64,000 bases of DNA from Dyadobacter endophyticus (GTDB taxonomy: Bacteria > Bacteroidota > Bacteroidia > Cytophagales > Spirosomataceae), in assembly GCF_014641595.1 (NCBI RefSeq), contig NZ_BMIA01000002.1:1054001-1118000 (forward strand). Direction: 5' to 3'. The translations under genes and the position numbers were made by a program. The notes under the pieces were generated by a model. That model did no database searches and was not told where the DNA came from. It worked only from the letters and a program-made list of their open reading frames with translations. Positions 16,774 through 25,810 of the stretch are shown here, in pieces; position 1 is the stretch's first letter, and every line of letters begins with the position of its first letter.

Positions 16774-18720
16774 ATGACCAAATCGCTTCCGATATTTATC
16801 CTTGTTTTTTTCTCCCATTTCCTATTTGCACAAACCGGCGGCATCAAACCCGTACCGTTGAAAAACGTCAAAACCACCAACGGTTTCTGGCACGATCGCG
16901 TTGAGCTTGCGCGCGGGGTGACCATTCCGCATGCATTGCACCAAAGCGAAGAATCGGGGCGTTTCGACAACTTTGCCGTCGCCGGCGGGTTGAAGAAAGG
17001 GCAGTTCAAAGGTGCCCGTTTCGATGATTCTGATGTATTCAAAGTCGTGGAAGGCGCTTCCTATGTGCTTCAAAATCAATATGATCCTAAACTAGATCAT
17101 TACCTCGACTCCCTGATCACACTCTTCGCCGCTGCACAGGAGCCGGATGGTTATCTTTACACGATCAGAACCATCAACAAAGACACTACGGGCTCTTACG
17201 ACTGGATCGCCGGACCTTACCGCTATTCGTTCGAAAACGGCAGCCATGAATTGTATAATGTGGGGCATCTGTACGAGGCCGCTGTGGCGCATTATGAAGC
17301 TACGGGCAAAAAAACATTGCTCAATGTAGCCATCAAGAATGCCGACCATTTGGTTAAAACCATTGGCCCTAAACCCGGACAAATGGTGGTGGTACCGGGC
17401 CATGAGGAAACCGAACTCGCATTGATCCGCCTTTACCGCGTCACCGGCAAGAAGGAATACCTCGCTCTTTCGAAATTCTTTATCGATATGCGCGGCCGCT
17501 CCGACAAACGCACGCTCTTCCTCGACGAGCACAAACTCGGCCCGGCCTACTTCCAGGACCAGGTACCTTTCGTACGCCAGCGCGAGGCAGTAGGGCACGC
17601 GGTACGCGCGCAATACCTGTATACGGGCGTAGCCGACCTGCTAAGCCTGCAACCCGACCCGAAAAACGACGCAGCCCTGCACGCGATCTGGGACGATGCG
17701 ACATTTAAAAAGCAATACCTGACCGGTGGAATGGGTGCCCGGGAGGACGGCGAAGCATTTGATAAACCCTACGTCTTGCCCAACGACAATGCCTACGCCG
17801 AAACATGCGCCGCCATTGCGAACATGCTCTGGAATCACAAAATGTACCTGCTCACCGGCGAGGCGAAATATATAGATGTCTTCGAACGGGTACTTTACAA
17901 TGGTTTTCTGGGAGGAATGGGCGTGAAAGGCAATACATTCTTTTATGTAAACCCGATGTCTTCCAATGGCGTGAACGATTTCAACAAAGGCTCCGGCGCG
18001 GTGCGGCACGAATGGTTCGGTACCGCCTGCTGTCCCACCAATGTCTCGCGCTTCCTCCCTTCCATGCCCGCATACATGTACGCGACGCAAGGTAATACAT
18101 TAGTAATCAACCTTTTCGGAGACACAAAAGCGAATGTTCAACTTCCGAACACGGCGGTTCAAATTACGCAACAGACGCAATACCCATGGCAGGGAAATAT
18201 CCGCATTGCCGTCGATCCTGAGAAAAGCAGCGCATTCCCGTTGCACATCCGCATTCCGGGCTGGGCAACAGGCCAGGCTATGCCGGGCGACTTGTATAGT
18301 TATGAAGATAAGCTGGCAAAACCGGCTGGCGTGACTATCAATGGTAAAAAAACAGAAGCTGCCATTGAAAACGGCTATTTAAAATTGAACCGCACCTGGA
18401 AAAAAGGCGATGTGATCGAACTGGTACTGGATATGCCTGTGCGCAAAGTGATGGCCAACGAAAAGCTAAAAAGCAACCAGGGTAAGCTCGCTATCGAGCG
18501 CGGGCCGGTGCTTTACTGCGCGGAAGGGCACGATAATGGCGGCAAGGCGCTCGCTATTAAAATATCCGGTACACAGGAATTTATACCCTCGTATCAGAAG
18601 GAAATGCTGGGCGGTCTGAATATACTTAAATCCAAAGACCAGAACATCACTTTGATCCCCTACTACGCCTGGGCCAACCGCGGCGCGAGCGAAATGACGA
18701 TTTGGTTTGATAAGCAATAG
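16774..18720 (+). CDS. GH127-family glycoside hydrolase (DUF1680), secreted
   Basis: 648 residues with a signal peptide (ending about FLFAQ, residue 20), so periplasmic or exported. The catalytic domain is alpha/alpha-barrel type with VKTTNGFWHDR near the N-terminus, AAAQEPDGYLYT, NDNAYAETCAAIANMLWN and GTACCPTNVSRFLPSMPAY. In beta-L-arabinofuranosidases of GH127 the equivalents of the Glu and Cys in ETC and the paired Cys of CCP bind zinc, and one Cys is the nucleophile; all are present. The expected activity is removal of beta-L-arabinofuranose or a related sugar from plant or arabinan-type glycans. The gene follows the response regulator by 92 bases on the same strand, but an inverted repeat directly before the ATG suggests separate control. 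Confidence 0.92.
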   Translation: MTKSLPIFILVFFSHFLFAQTGGIKPVPLKNVKTTNGFWHDRVELARGVTIPHALHQSEESGRFDNFAVAGGLKKGQFKGARFDDSDVFKVVEGASYVLQNQYDPKLDHYLDSLITLFAAAQEPDGYLYTIRTINKDTTGSYDWIAGPYRYSFENGSHELYNVGHLYEAAVAHYEATGKKTLLNVAIKNADHLVKTIGPKPGQMVVVPGHEETELALIRLYRVTGKKEYLALSKFFIDMRGRSDKRTLFLDEHKLGPAYFQDQVPFVRQREAVGHAVRAQYLYTGVADLLSLQPDPKNDAALHAIWDDATFKKQYLTGGMGAREDGEAFDKPYVLPNDNAYAETCAAIANMLWNHKMYLLTGEAKYIDVFERVLYNGFLGGMGVKGNTFFYVNPMSSNGVNDFNKGSGAVRHEWFGTACCPTNVSRFLPSMPAYMYATQGNTLVINLFGDTKANVQLPNTAVQITQQTQYPWQGNIRIAVDPEKSSAFPLHIRIPGWATGQAMPGDLYSYEDKLAKPAGVTINGKKTEAAIENGYLKLNRTWKKGDVIELVLDMPVRKVMANEKLKSNQGKLAIERGPVLYCAEGHDNGGKALAIKISGTQEFIPSYQKEMLGGLNILKSKDQNITLIPYYAWANRGASEMTIWFDKQ

Positions 18721-18730
18721 GGGTTTATCT

Positions 18731-18750
18731 GACGGCAGACGGCGTCGGCG
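18731..18750. repeat. Short GC-rich heptad repeat
   Basis: GACGGCAGACGGCGTCGGCG lies between the convergent GH127 and LEA-like genes. It is built from the same CGGC-ending seven-base units as the array at 13566-13688. Confidence 0.4.
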
Positions 18751-18759
18751 TTCCACAGG

Positions 18760-19677
18760 CTACCTCTTTTTCATATTCTTTTGGAACGCCTCAATGTCTT
18801 TCAGTTCCCCGTCCAAAACCAGATTGAGTTCGCTGCCATCGAGCACTTCACTTTCCGATTTGAGCTTGCTTTTGAAATAGAACGTAAACGGCAAATCTTT
18901 CCCCTTCCCGATCATCTGCCCCGCCGCTTTGAGCACTTTGCCCAAACTAACTGAAAGCGGGATTTCATAAATCTCCCTGCTTTTGGCTTTTACTTTGGTA
19001 ATGCCAGTGACTTTTCCCTCAGCAAATCTTTTTTGTTTACCCAAATCCATCACATAAACCGGATTCTGAAACTCGAGGGCAAATGAATTGAGATTTGCTA
19101 CTTCTATTTTCACGACAATATCCGTTTCCTTCAAACCCAGCTTCTTGACATCGTAACCAGCCATTGTTACTTTTGGCAACCGGTATAGCGGCAACCGCTT
19201 ATCCATATTCAGGACGAGTGAATCTTTGCCTAAAAACGATTTCTCAAAGTGTAGGATGGTCTTAAAATGATAATCGGCACTGTCCTGGCCCTTGGCGGCG
19301 CTCCCGTCACCTTCTGCAAGCACGTTATAAATTTTCACTTTGGCTGGCAATGTGAGCAATGAGCTGTCAGCCGCCTTCACTTCAAGCGGCTTGTCATAAT
19401 GGTCCTCGACGATCGTCTTGCCATTCATTTTAACGACATAATTGATATTTTTCAAATGCATACCCACCGGTAGCGGGTTATATACAAGTGTTTTAAGCTC
19501 TATTTTAACGGTACTGTCTGTAACGTCGCTAATGTGTGCGATGCTCATCTCCACGTGTGGTTTGAGCCCAGTAACAGCATCGGGCTTACTCTTTTTGAAA
19601 AAGTACCATATGCCCAGGCCGACGCCGGCGAGCAATAGCATGATGATGATCGATATAACCGGTTTTCGTTTGGTCAT
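18760..19677 (-). CDS. LEA14/WHy-like membrane-anchored protein
   Basis: 305 residues from the ATG at 19677, chosen because it gives MTKRKPVISIIIMLLLAG, a normal positively charged start to one membrane anchor (about 7-28). The remainder is extracytoplasmic and appears to contain two beta-sandwich domains of LEA type 2 (WHy) character: alternating beta-rich stretches such as TVKIELKTLVYNPLPVGMH and DIVVKIEVANLNSFALEFQ. Proteins of this type are poorly characterised in bacteria; stress protection or envelope roles are suggested for some. It is convergent with GH127 and divergent from the DUF892 gene. Family assignment is from pattern only. Confidence 0.75.
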   Translation of the reverse strand: MTKRKPVISIIIMLLLAGVGLGIWYFFKKSKPDAVTGLKPHVEMSIAHISDVTDSTVKIELKTLVYNPLPVGMHLKNINYVVKMNGKTIVEDHYDKPLEVKAADSSLLTLPAKVKIYNVLAEGDGSAAKGQDSADYHFKTILHFEKSFLGKDSLVLNMDKRLPLYRLPKVTMAGYDVKKLGLKETDIVVKIEVANLNSFALEFQNPVYVMDLGKQKRFAEGKVTGITKVKAKSREIYEIPLSVSLGKVLKAAGQMIGKGKDLPFTFYFKSKLKSESEVLDGSELNLVLDGELKDIEAFQKNMKKR

Positions 19678-19889
19678 GGTGTCAGTTGATTGATATGCCC
19701 GCTGTTCAAAAAGCATTCCTGCATTTTTCACACTCCCGCCACACGTATATGGGTAGGAATCTCTTCAAGCTCCGGCCCGGCATTCGTTGCCGAGCCGATT
19801 ATCGCTTTGGTATGGAATTTTACAAGGAGTGCGTCAATCGGATGGCACTTGCCATTCACTTTCAACAAAACCACGACCATTAAAACTTC

Positions 19890-20438
19890 ATGATCATGAA
19901 AGCGACAAAAAGTAAAACAAGTCCCAAGAAAATTACGGAATCGGATAGCACTAAGCTGAAAGAATTATTTGTAGATGGCCTTAAAGACATTTATTGGGCT
20001 GAAAAGAACCTGGCTAAGGCACTCACGAAAATGGCCAAAAATACGACTTCCGAAGAGCTGAAAGCCGCATTCGAACAACATACCACCGAAACCGAAGAAC
20101 ATGCAGCACGTGTGGAAGAAATCTTCGGGCTTATCGGCGAAAAAGCGCAGGCCAAAAAATGCGCTGCTATGGAAGGGCTGATCGAAGAAGCGAACGAAAT
20201 CCTGAGCAGCACCGACAAAGGCACGATGGTACGCGACTGCGGGCTGATCATGGCCGCTCAAAAAGTAGAGCATTACGAAATGGCATCTTACGGCACATTG
20301 CGCAATATTGCGCGCACGCTGGGCCACAACGACGTGGCCGATATGCTGCAACTGACGCTTGACCAGGAAGGAGAAACCGACCACAAGCTTACCGAACTGG
20401 CAGAGGCCTATGTGAACGAGGAAGCAAGTGTGGAGTAA
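19890..20438 (+). CDS. DUF892 ferritin-like protein (YciF/YciE type)
   Basis: 182 residues; a second ATG two codons in (19896) is equally possible. After a lysine-rich tail comes the typical DUF892 run: LKELFVDGLKDIYWAEKNLAKAL, then helices with FEQHTTETEEHAARVEEIF and DCGLIMAAQKVEHYEMASYG. The Glu/His residues in these helices fit a di-iron four-helix bundle. YciF-type proteins are stress-associated with unproven function. A strong terminator follows 23 bases after the stop, so this is probably a single-gene unit. Confidence 0.9.
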   Translation: MIMKATKSKTSPKKITESDSTKLKELFVDGLKDIYWAEKNLAKALTKMAKNTTSEELKAAFEQHTTETEEHAARVEEIFGLIGEKAQAKKCAAMEGLIEEANEILSSTDKGTMVRDCGLIMAAQKVEHYEMASYGTLRNIARTLGHNDVADMLQLTLDQEGETDHKLTELAEAYVNEEASVE

Positions 20439-20461
20439 GGCTTCTGCCTTTTATAAAGCAG

Positions 20462-20494
20462 AGAGGCGATCGGGAAACCCGACCGCCTCTTTTG
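20462..20494 (+). terminator. Rho-independent terminator after the DUF892 gene
   Basis: AGAGGCG...CGCCTCT with an inner TCGGG/CCCGA extension is followed by TTT. It sits between the convergent DUF892 and PNPOx-like genes and could also slow transcription from the other side. Confidence 0.8.
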
Positions 20495-20512
20495 CATTCA
20501 ATATATATACAT

Positions 20513-21076
20513 CTACACCAGATTCAACTTGCCATGATCCCCGCCGTCAGGCGTGCTGCCCGTGATCACCGCTTTGAGCATCGAGAAGAATACGACCATT
20601 TTGGAAGAAGTACTATCCCAATATGCAGCTTCTTGTGTGGTAACCCTCAGGACCGCCAGATCGGGGTCATCCTTTCCACCGGGGAACCAGGCTTTCGACA
20701 TCAGGTTCCATAGTTCATCCTTGCGGCGCTCACTCTCCACGATCGACGCCGTACCCGACACGCTCAGGTAAGTATTGCTTTTCGGGTCTGAGTAAATCAA
20801 TGTCACCTGATCCCCGCGGCGGGCATTTCCTTGCGGGACATCTTTCACGAGCTCGGCGTGGCGGCTCGTAAAGAACCAGATATTGCCTTCCGCGTCGATG
20901 TCCAGCGTCGTCATCGGCCGCGACACGATCCGCCCGTCTTCGTAGGTTGTGTACATGCAGAACCGGATGTCTTCCGCCAGCGATTTCAGTTTCTTAGTGG
21001 CCTGATTATCTTCAAAATCCTTTTCCATAACCTTAGTTTTTAGATCTGTTGCTATTTTGGTTTCATCCGGTTCCAT
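20513..21076 (-). CDS. Pyridoxamine 5'-phosphate oxidase-fold protein (general stress protein 26 type)
   Basis: 187 residues with the split-barrel flavin-binding fold of the PNPOx-like family. Key stretches are GRIVSRPMTTLDID (about 48-61), GNIWFFTSRHAELVKD, NTYLSVSGTASIV and the late LWNLMSKAWFPGGKDDPDL, characteristic of the GSP26-like group. These proteins bind FMN or FAD; their substrates are mostly unknown and they are not true PdxH enzymes. It is convergent with DUF892, another stress-associated family. Confidence 0.85.
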   Translation of the reverse strand: MEPDETKIATDLKTKVMEKDFEDNQATKKLKSLAEDIRFCMYTTYEDGRIVSRPMTTLDIDAEGNIWFFTSRHAELVKDVPQGNARRGDQVTLIYSDPKSNTYLSVSGTASIVESERRKDELWNLMSKAWFPGGKDDPDLAVLRVTTQEAAYWDSTSSKMVVFFSMLKAVITGSTPDGGDHGKLNLV

Positions 21077-21156
21077 AAAACAACTGTTCCAAAGACTCGC
21101 TGCATCGTCCGCATGCTTGCGGGTAATTTATCATACCGGAACCCGCCACCAGTGCC

Positions 21157-23472
21157 TTAAAACTCCAAACGATAATTCAGTATCGGCAACATTCCTGTTT
21201 GGGTAATCAGCTTCACACGATCCTCTTTCTTATTGTAATAGCGATCGAATGCGTTAAGCCGGTTGGTCACATTCTGAATGTCGAGCGAAATAGTCGAGGT
21301 TGTGCGCTTTTTGTTTTTGGTATAACTCAAACGCAGGTCGGTACGGAAATAAGCAGGCAATTGTTCAGCATAGCTTTTAGACCAATCCCTTTCCGTGCGG
21401 CCCTTTTCTCTTGATTTTTCCAGATCGATCGGCGTGGTACGATTCCCACCGGCTGCCAGAAGCTTGATATTCGCTGCAAAAATGTTGGTTTTGCTCTTAC
21501 CTACACGCCATTCCTTACCCGCAAGGAAGTTCTGCACATATTTGCCGTTAAATCGGCTATCACGCTCGATTCCGTCGCGACCGGTATATTTGGATTGGTA
21601 TATTGAAGTCGTGCTCATCAGGTAAATGCCCGCGGTGAGCGATTTCTCAACGGTAAGCTCTAAACCGTAACTGCGCCCCTTACCATCGCTCGTCAATGAA
21701 TCGCTTACAAAACCGCTGATCTCGTTCAACTGCGAATTGTGCAGCAAATAGGGCGTTGTCGTGTTCGCCGGGCCGATGGGAATGTTATAGTGGTGCTGAT
21801 AATAGGTCTCTGCGAGAACCCGCCAGCTCGCCGACGGCCTGAACTCGTAACCCGCCACCAAATGTGCTGATTTCGTCAGTTTCAGGTTTTTGTTCAGTAA
21901 ATCGGTTTTGCCGTCTGGCACTTTCACTTGTGCAAAGTAGGTAGAGATCGCCTCTGTTTTGCTGTGCAGCCCCGCCCCGAAACTCACGGTCGAACGCGGT
22001 GCCAGCGCCCATCTCACTCCCACGCGAGGTTCGATCGAATACCGGTTGTTCAATGCCAGCAGCATACCATGCAAACCGGCGTTTACGGTAACGGTAGGTG
22101 TTAAACGCGACTTCCATTGCGCATAGGCCTGAAACAGCTGGGTATTGCCCTTCCGGTCGACATTAATTTCATAAGGGCCATCTTCATTATCCTTATCATA
22201 CAGGTTGAAATCCAGATGATTGATGATCACGCCGAGCCGCACCGTGTTACGCGCATTGAGTTTGTAATTATATAATGAAGAGATCCTAAGTGCCTGGTTT
22301 ACAAATTTCTGCTGATACGTCGCATCGATATTTTTGTCATAGAAATCCCCCGTCTGGCTCGTCGCCGAGTAGGAAACGACACTTTCCATGTAGGATTTGC
22401 TGTTGATATAGCGGAGATAATTCACGCCAACCATCCCGCGATTCGACTTGAATTTTTCTTTAAAATCGTCATCGTCAACCTTCGACGTGCTGATTCCACC
22501 CATTCCCCAAACGCTCACTACCACTTTGTCGTCGTAAGGGATATATACCTTGAAAGCGCCATCCTGAAAATCAATCGAAGCATCGCCATTAAGATTAACC
22601 CCGATCTTATTAAGAACGGAAAGAGTAGAATAGCGGTAATTGGCCAGATAAGAAGCACCGCCCTTCGCGCCAATGGGGCCTTCGGCGGCAAAATCGAGCC
22701 CGAGAATACCTGCCTGCATTGCGTATTCACGTTTTTCATTGTTCCCTTTCCTGAGTTTGAGGTCAAAAACACCGGATGTTGCATTACCGTATTCTGCCGG
22801 AAAGGCGCCGGTAAGAAAATCGGAATTACCGAGCACATTGGCGCTCAATGCGCTGATCCCCCCGCCGCTTGCGCCTTCCTGCGCAAAGTGGTTCGGATTC
22901 GGGATTTCGACGCCTTCCATGCGCCACAACATTCCTTTCGGGCTATTTCCCCTGATAATAAGTTGGTTACTACCATCGTCGGTCGCCGCCACGCCTGCAA
23001 ACGACATGGCCATCCGCGCCGGGTCGTTCACAGAAGCAGCAAAACGCTTCGTCTGGTCCACCGTAAATGAGCGGCCACTCACGCTTACCATATCGTTCAA
23101 AGGCGCTCCATTCTCTTTCTGCGCTTTCACAACCACCTCATTCAAAGACCGAAAGGATTCCGTCAGCTTGACATTCAATTCCACTTCCTTGCCTGACCCC
23201 ACATTGATTTCCTGTACGAATGCATCGTCATAACCAATGCTCGTTATTTTGAACGAATGGCGGCCGACGGGTACCTTTTCGATGCGAAAATTCCCTTCGG
23301 TATCGGTTACACCGCCAAGAATGGGCGTCACGGAAGTTATGATCACATTAGCCCCGATCACAGGTTGCTGTGATTCGGTATCGACGACGCGCCCTTTGAC
23401 GGTCTGGGCAGGCTGGGCAAAGGCCAGGGCGCTCACCGCCCCGGCCATTAAGGTCAAGATAAATTTTTTCAT
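21157..23472 (-). CDS. TonB-dependent outer-membrane receptor with CarboxypepD_reg N-terminus
   Basis: 771 residues: signal peptide MKKFILTLMAGAVSALAFAQ, a carboxypeptidase-regulatory-like domain (about 25-110, VKGRVVDTESQQPVIGANV), a plug domain with QLIIRGNSPKGMLWRMEGVE, and a beta-barrel ending GMLPILNYRLEF with a terminal Phe. The substrate cannot be told. It lies 117 bases after tenA on the same strand. An ECF-like promoter in that gap suggests it can be transcribed alone, so a role in uptake of thiamin or its precursors is only a hypothesis. Confidence 0.9.
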   Translation of the reverse strand: MKKFILTLMAGAVSALAFAQPAQTVKGRVVDTESQQPVIGANVIITSVTPILGGVTDTEGNFRIEKVPVGRHSFKITSIGYDDAFVQEINVGSGKEVELNVKLTESFRSLNEVVVKAQKENGAPLNDMVSVSGRSFTVDQTKRFAASVNDPARMAMSFAGVAATDDGSNQLIIRGNSPKGMLWRMEGVEIPNPNHFAQEGASGGGISALSANVLGNSDFLTGAFPAEYGNATSGVFDLKLRKGNNEKREYAMQAGILGLDFAAEGPIGAKGGASYLANYRYSTLSVLNKIGVNLNGDASIDFQDGAFKVYIPYDDKVVVSVWGMGGISTSKVDDDDFKEKFKSNRGMVGVNYLRYINSKSYMESVVSYSATSQTGDFYDKNIDATYQQKFVNQALRISSLYNYKLNARNTVRLGVIINHLDFNLYDKDNEDGPYEINVDRKGNTQLFQAYAQWKSRLTPTVTVNAGLHGMLLALNNRYSIEPRVGVRWALAPRSTVSFGAGLHSKTEAISTYFAQVKVPDGKTDLLNKNLKLTKSAHLVAGYEFRPSASWRVLAETYYQHHYNIPIGPANTTTPYLLHNSQLNEISGFVSDSLTSDGKGRSYGLELTVEKSLTAGIYLMSTTSIYQSKYTGRDGIERDSRFNGKYVQNFLAGKEWRVGKSKTNIFAANIKLLAAGGNRTTPIDLEKSREKGRTERDWSKSYAEQLPAYFRTDLRLSYTKNKKRTTSTISLDIQNVTNRLNAFDRYYNKKEDRVKLITQTGMLPILNYRLEF

Positions 23473-23488
23473 GGCTGGTTGTTTTGTA

Positions 23489-23521
23489 ATTCTGACAACT
23501 CAGCCGGGCGGTACCCTAAAA
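23489..23521 (-). promoter_or_regulatory. Possible ECF-sigma-type promoter of the TonB receptor
   Basis: On the minus strand TTTTAGGGTACC is followed, after about 10 bases, by GTTGTCAGAAT, ending 16 bases before the ATG. A GGGTA-like -35 and a GTC-containing -10 are reminiscent of extracytoplasmic-function sigma promoters before outer-membrane receptors. The spacing has not been tested against any consensus. Confidence 0.3.
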
Positions 23522-23589
23522 GTTATTGCAAAAATTTTTGAACGGGGGAGTTTCAGATCGTCACCCATCCATGGTCTATCGAAACTACC

Positions 23590-24240
23590 TCAAATCGCCC
23601 ATTGCTCCAACCGATAGGCGCTATCCCAGAACACATATTCCAGCCGCGACGCAGTAACATAAGCCTCCATCATTCTGGCTCGCGTCGTTTCGGAAGCGTT
23701 GTCGGCGAGGTGGTCGCAAATAGCCAGTGCCTTCTGCACCGAATGAGCGAAATCTTCGCCAGCGTAAGCATCAATCCAGTTTTGGTAGGGATTTGGAGTG
23801 GTTTGGTTGGCGTAAATGTAGTCGCCGATTTGTTTGTAAATCCAAAAGCAGGGAAGCAATGCGGCGACCGTCACTTCGTATGATTCGAATGCGCTCATTG
23901 CCATCAGGTAATTCGTATAGGCGAAACAGCCCGGAGCTTTGCCCGATTGGTAGTCGATGACATATTCTTTGAAATACCCCAAATGCAAGGCCCGCTCTAC
24001 CAGAATGGCATTTTGAGCAAAATGGAGAAAATCCAGCAGCTCGTGGCTGTTACCGGCCTTTGTACCTGCTACCGCCAGCGCCCGTGCAAAATCCGCGAGG
24101 TAAAGGGAGTCCTGGTAAATGTAAAATTTAAATTTTTCGAGCGGTAATGTGCCTTCCCTCAGCTCCTGATTAAAAGGATGCAGTTGTATTTTTTCAAAGA
24201 CCGGTAGCGCTTCCGCCCAGAGCAGGTCGGTAAATTTCAT
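23590..24240 (-). CDS. tenA: Thiaminase II / aminopyrimidine aminohydrolase TenA
   Basis: 216 residues from the ATG at 24240. TenA hydrolyses aminopyrimidines from degraded thiamin so that the HMP pyrimidine can be reused. Diagnostic stretches are FKFYIYQDSLYLADFARAL, AYTNYLMAMSAFESYEVTVAALLPC and FWIYKQIGDYI. The Cys of LLPC is at the position of the catalytic Cys in Bacillus TenA, placing it in the Cys class. The start overlaps the thiD stop by 4 bases (ATGA), giving translational coupling. It is the last gene of the thiM-thiE-thiD-tenA salvage operon. Confidence 0.95.
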   Translation of the reverse strand: MKFTDLLWAEALPVFEKIQLHPFNQELREGTLPLEKFKFYIYQDSLYLADFARALAVAGTKAGNSHELLDFLHFAQNAILVERALHLGYFKEYVIDYQSGKAPGCFAYTNYLMAMSAFESYEVTVAALLPCFWIYKQIGDYIYANQTTPNPYQNWIDAYAGEDFAHSVQKALAICDHLADNASETTRARMMEAYVTASRLEYVFWDSAYRLEQWAI

Positions 24241-25058
24241 GAAACGATTTGCATTGAAAGTGGTGAAAATGAATGATTCAGCGGGCCGGGACCATGCCCT
24301 GTAACGACGTCCTTGCCCTCCCTGATGGCGCCGGCAATATATTCCTTCGCAAAAATGATCGATTCCGCCAGCGAATTGCCCCTGGCCAGGTAGGTAGCAA
24401 TGGCCGATGACAACGTGCAGCCCGTGCCATGTACGTTCCGGCTTTCGATATAATCCGATTCCAGAATCAGCGGCTCCTGCCCTCTTTGTGCGAGTACGTC
24501 GTAAATGGTCGGCGCTACAAGGTGACCGCCTTTGAGCAGCACCGCCTTGCACCCTTTTTCGACCATTTGAATGGCCGCTTCCTTCATGGTTGCCGGGGTT
24601 CGGATCCGGCCGCCGATCAGTATTTCGGCTTCGTCCAGGTTAGGCGTAATGAGGTCTGCGCGGGGGAAAAGCTCCTCCCAAAGTACGGCTACCGTTTCGT
24701 CCTGAATGAGCTTAGATCCACTGGTAGAAACCATTACCGGATCAAAAACAACAAAACGAGGCCTGAAACGGTCTAGCACATGCGCGATCACGTGTGCTAC
24801 TTCCACGGTATTGATCATGCCGATTTTAACGGCGTCGACCCTGATATCTTCAAAAACAGCTTCCAACTGTTCCTGCAAAAACGCCGGTGGAACAGGGTGA
24901 ATGGCCCGCACGCCCTGGGTATTCTGCGCAGTGAGCGCCGTAATGGCCGACATTCCGTATGCACCGAGTGCGGCAATCGTTTTCAGATCGGCCTGGATGC
25001 CCGCGCCACCTCCGCTGTCGGATCCGGCGATGGTAAGTACAGTTGGGTAACGATTCAT
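24237..25058 (-). CDS. thiD: Hydroxymethylpyrimidine/phosphomethylpyrimidine kinase ThiD
   Basis: 273 residues of the ribokinase-like family. ThiD phosphorylates HMP to HMP-P and then HMP-PP, the pyrimidine donor for ThiE. Motifs: TIAGSDSGGGAGIQADLKT at residues 9-27, FDPVMVSTSGSKL near 125, KGGH near 195 and NVHGTGCTLSSAIA near 223, with the anion-hole and catalytic Asp/Cys region. It lies 38 bases after thiE and is coupled to tenA by a 4-base overlap. Confidence 0.96.
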   Translation of the reverse strand: MNRYPTVLTIAGSDSGGGAGIQADLKTIAALGAYGMSAITALTAQNTQGVRAIHPVPPAFLQEQLEAVFEDIRVDAVKIGMINTVEVAHVIAHVLDRFRPRFVVFDPVMVSTSGSKLIQDETVAVLWEELFPRADLITPNLDEAEILIGGRIRTPATMKEAAIQMVEKGCKAVLLKGGHLVAPTIYDVLAQRGQEPLILESDYIESRNVHGTGCTLSSAIATYLARGNSLAESIIFAKEYIAGAIREGKDVVTGHGPGPLNHSFSPLSMQIVS

Positions 25059-25096
25059 ATGGAATGTTTTTGATGGTCAGGAATTGTCAGATGTAG

Positions 25097-25756
25097 TCAG
25101 GAGTTCTTTGTAGCTGGCCACAATATCGACTCCTGAACAATTGTTTTAAGCTCCCGGGCAGCCTCTCGGGGCGATGGCGCGCTGCAAATGGCCGATACTA
25201 CCGCAATACCGGTCGCGCCGTTCAGTACGGCCTCGCCGGCATTGCCCGGATGAAGCCCGCCGATCACCACCAACGGATGCCGGCTCTGCTGCCGCGCCCA
25301 TTGCAGCCCGTCGAGTTCCCAGGGCTTTTCGGTGTCGGTTTTGGTAGGCGTATTAAAAAGCGGGCTCACGGCGAGGTACGACAGGTTCCAATGCTCCGCT
25401 TCGAGCACGTCGGATTGCTTTTCCGCCGATAATCCAATGATTTTGCCTTCTCCAAGCAACCGATGGGCCATTTGAAAAGGCATATCGCTCTGTCCGATAT
25501 GCACGCCGTCCGCATCCGCAGCCAATGCTACGTCCACTCGATCGTTAATGATCAACGGGACATTATAAGTTTCCAAAAGGCTTTTCAAGCGTCTCGCGCG
25601 ATCGATAAATGTCCGGGTAGAAAGCGATTTTTCCCGCAACTGCACCATCGTAACGCCGCCCTTTACCGCCTCTTCCACAACCCAGAAAAAGTCTCGGCCA
25701 AGGCATGCGGCCTCGTCGGTCACCAAATACAGTTCGAGATTTGGATTAATATTCAT
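25097..25756 (-). CDS. thiE: Thiamine-phosphate synthase ThiE
   Basis: 219 residues, TIM-barrel. It joins HMP-PP and thiazole phosphate to thiamin phosphate. Conserved motifs are VQLREKSLSTR (phosphate/pyrimidine site), IINDRVDVALAADADGVHI, IGLSAEKQ, SPLFNTPTKTDTEKPW and VVIGGLHPGNAGE. The gene lies 54 bases after thiM and 38 before thiD, same strand. No de novo thiazole or pyrimidine genes (thiC, thiG, thiF, thiS) are in the window, so this operon alone supports salvage only. Confidence 0.96.
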   Translation of the reverse strand: MNINPNLELYLVTDEAACLGRDFFWVVEEAVKGGVTMVQLREKSLSTRTFIDRARRLKSLLETYNVPLIINDRVDVALAADADGVHIGQSDMPFQMAHRLLGEGKIIGLSAEKQSDVLEAEHWNLSYLAVSPLFNTPTKTDTEKPWELDGLQWARQQSRHPLVVIGGLHPGNAGEAVLNGATGIAVVSAICSAPSPREAARELKTIVQESILWPATKNS

Positions 25757-25810
25757 TTCAAAACACAGTTAATCAATTCAAAAATGCCGTCAGGCTTGTA
25801 ACAACAATAC

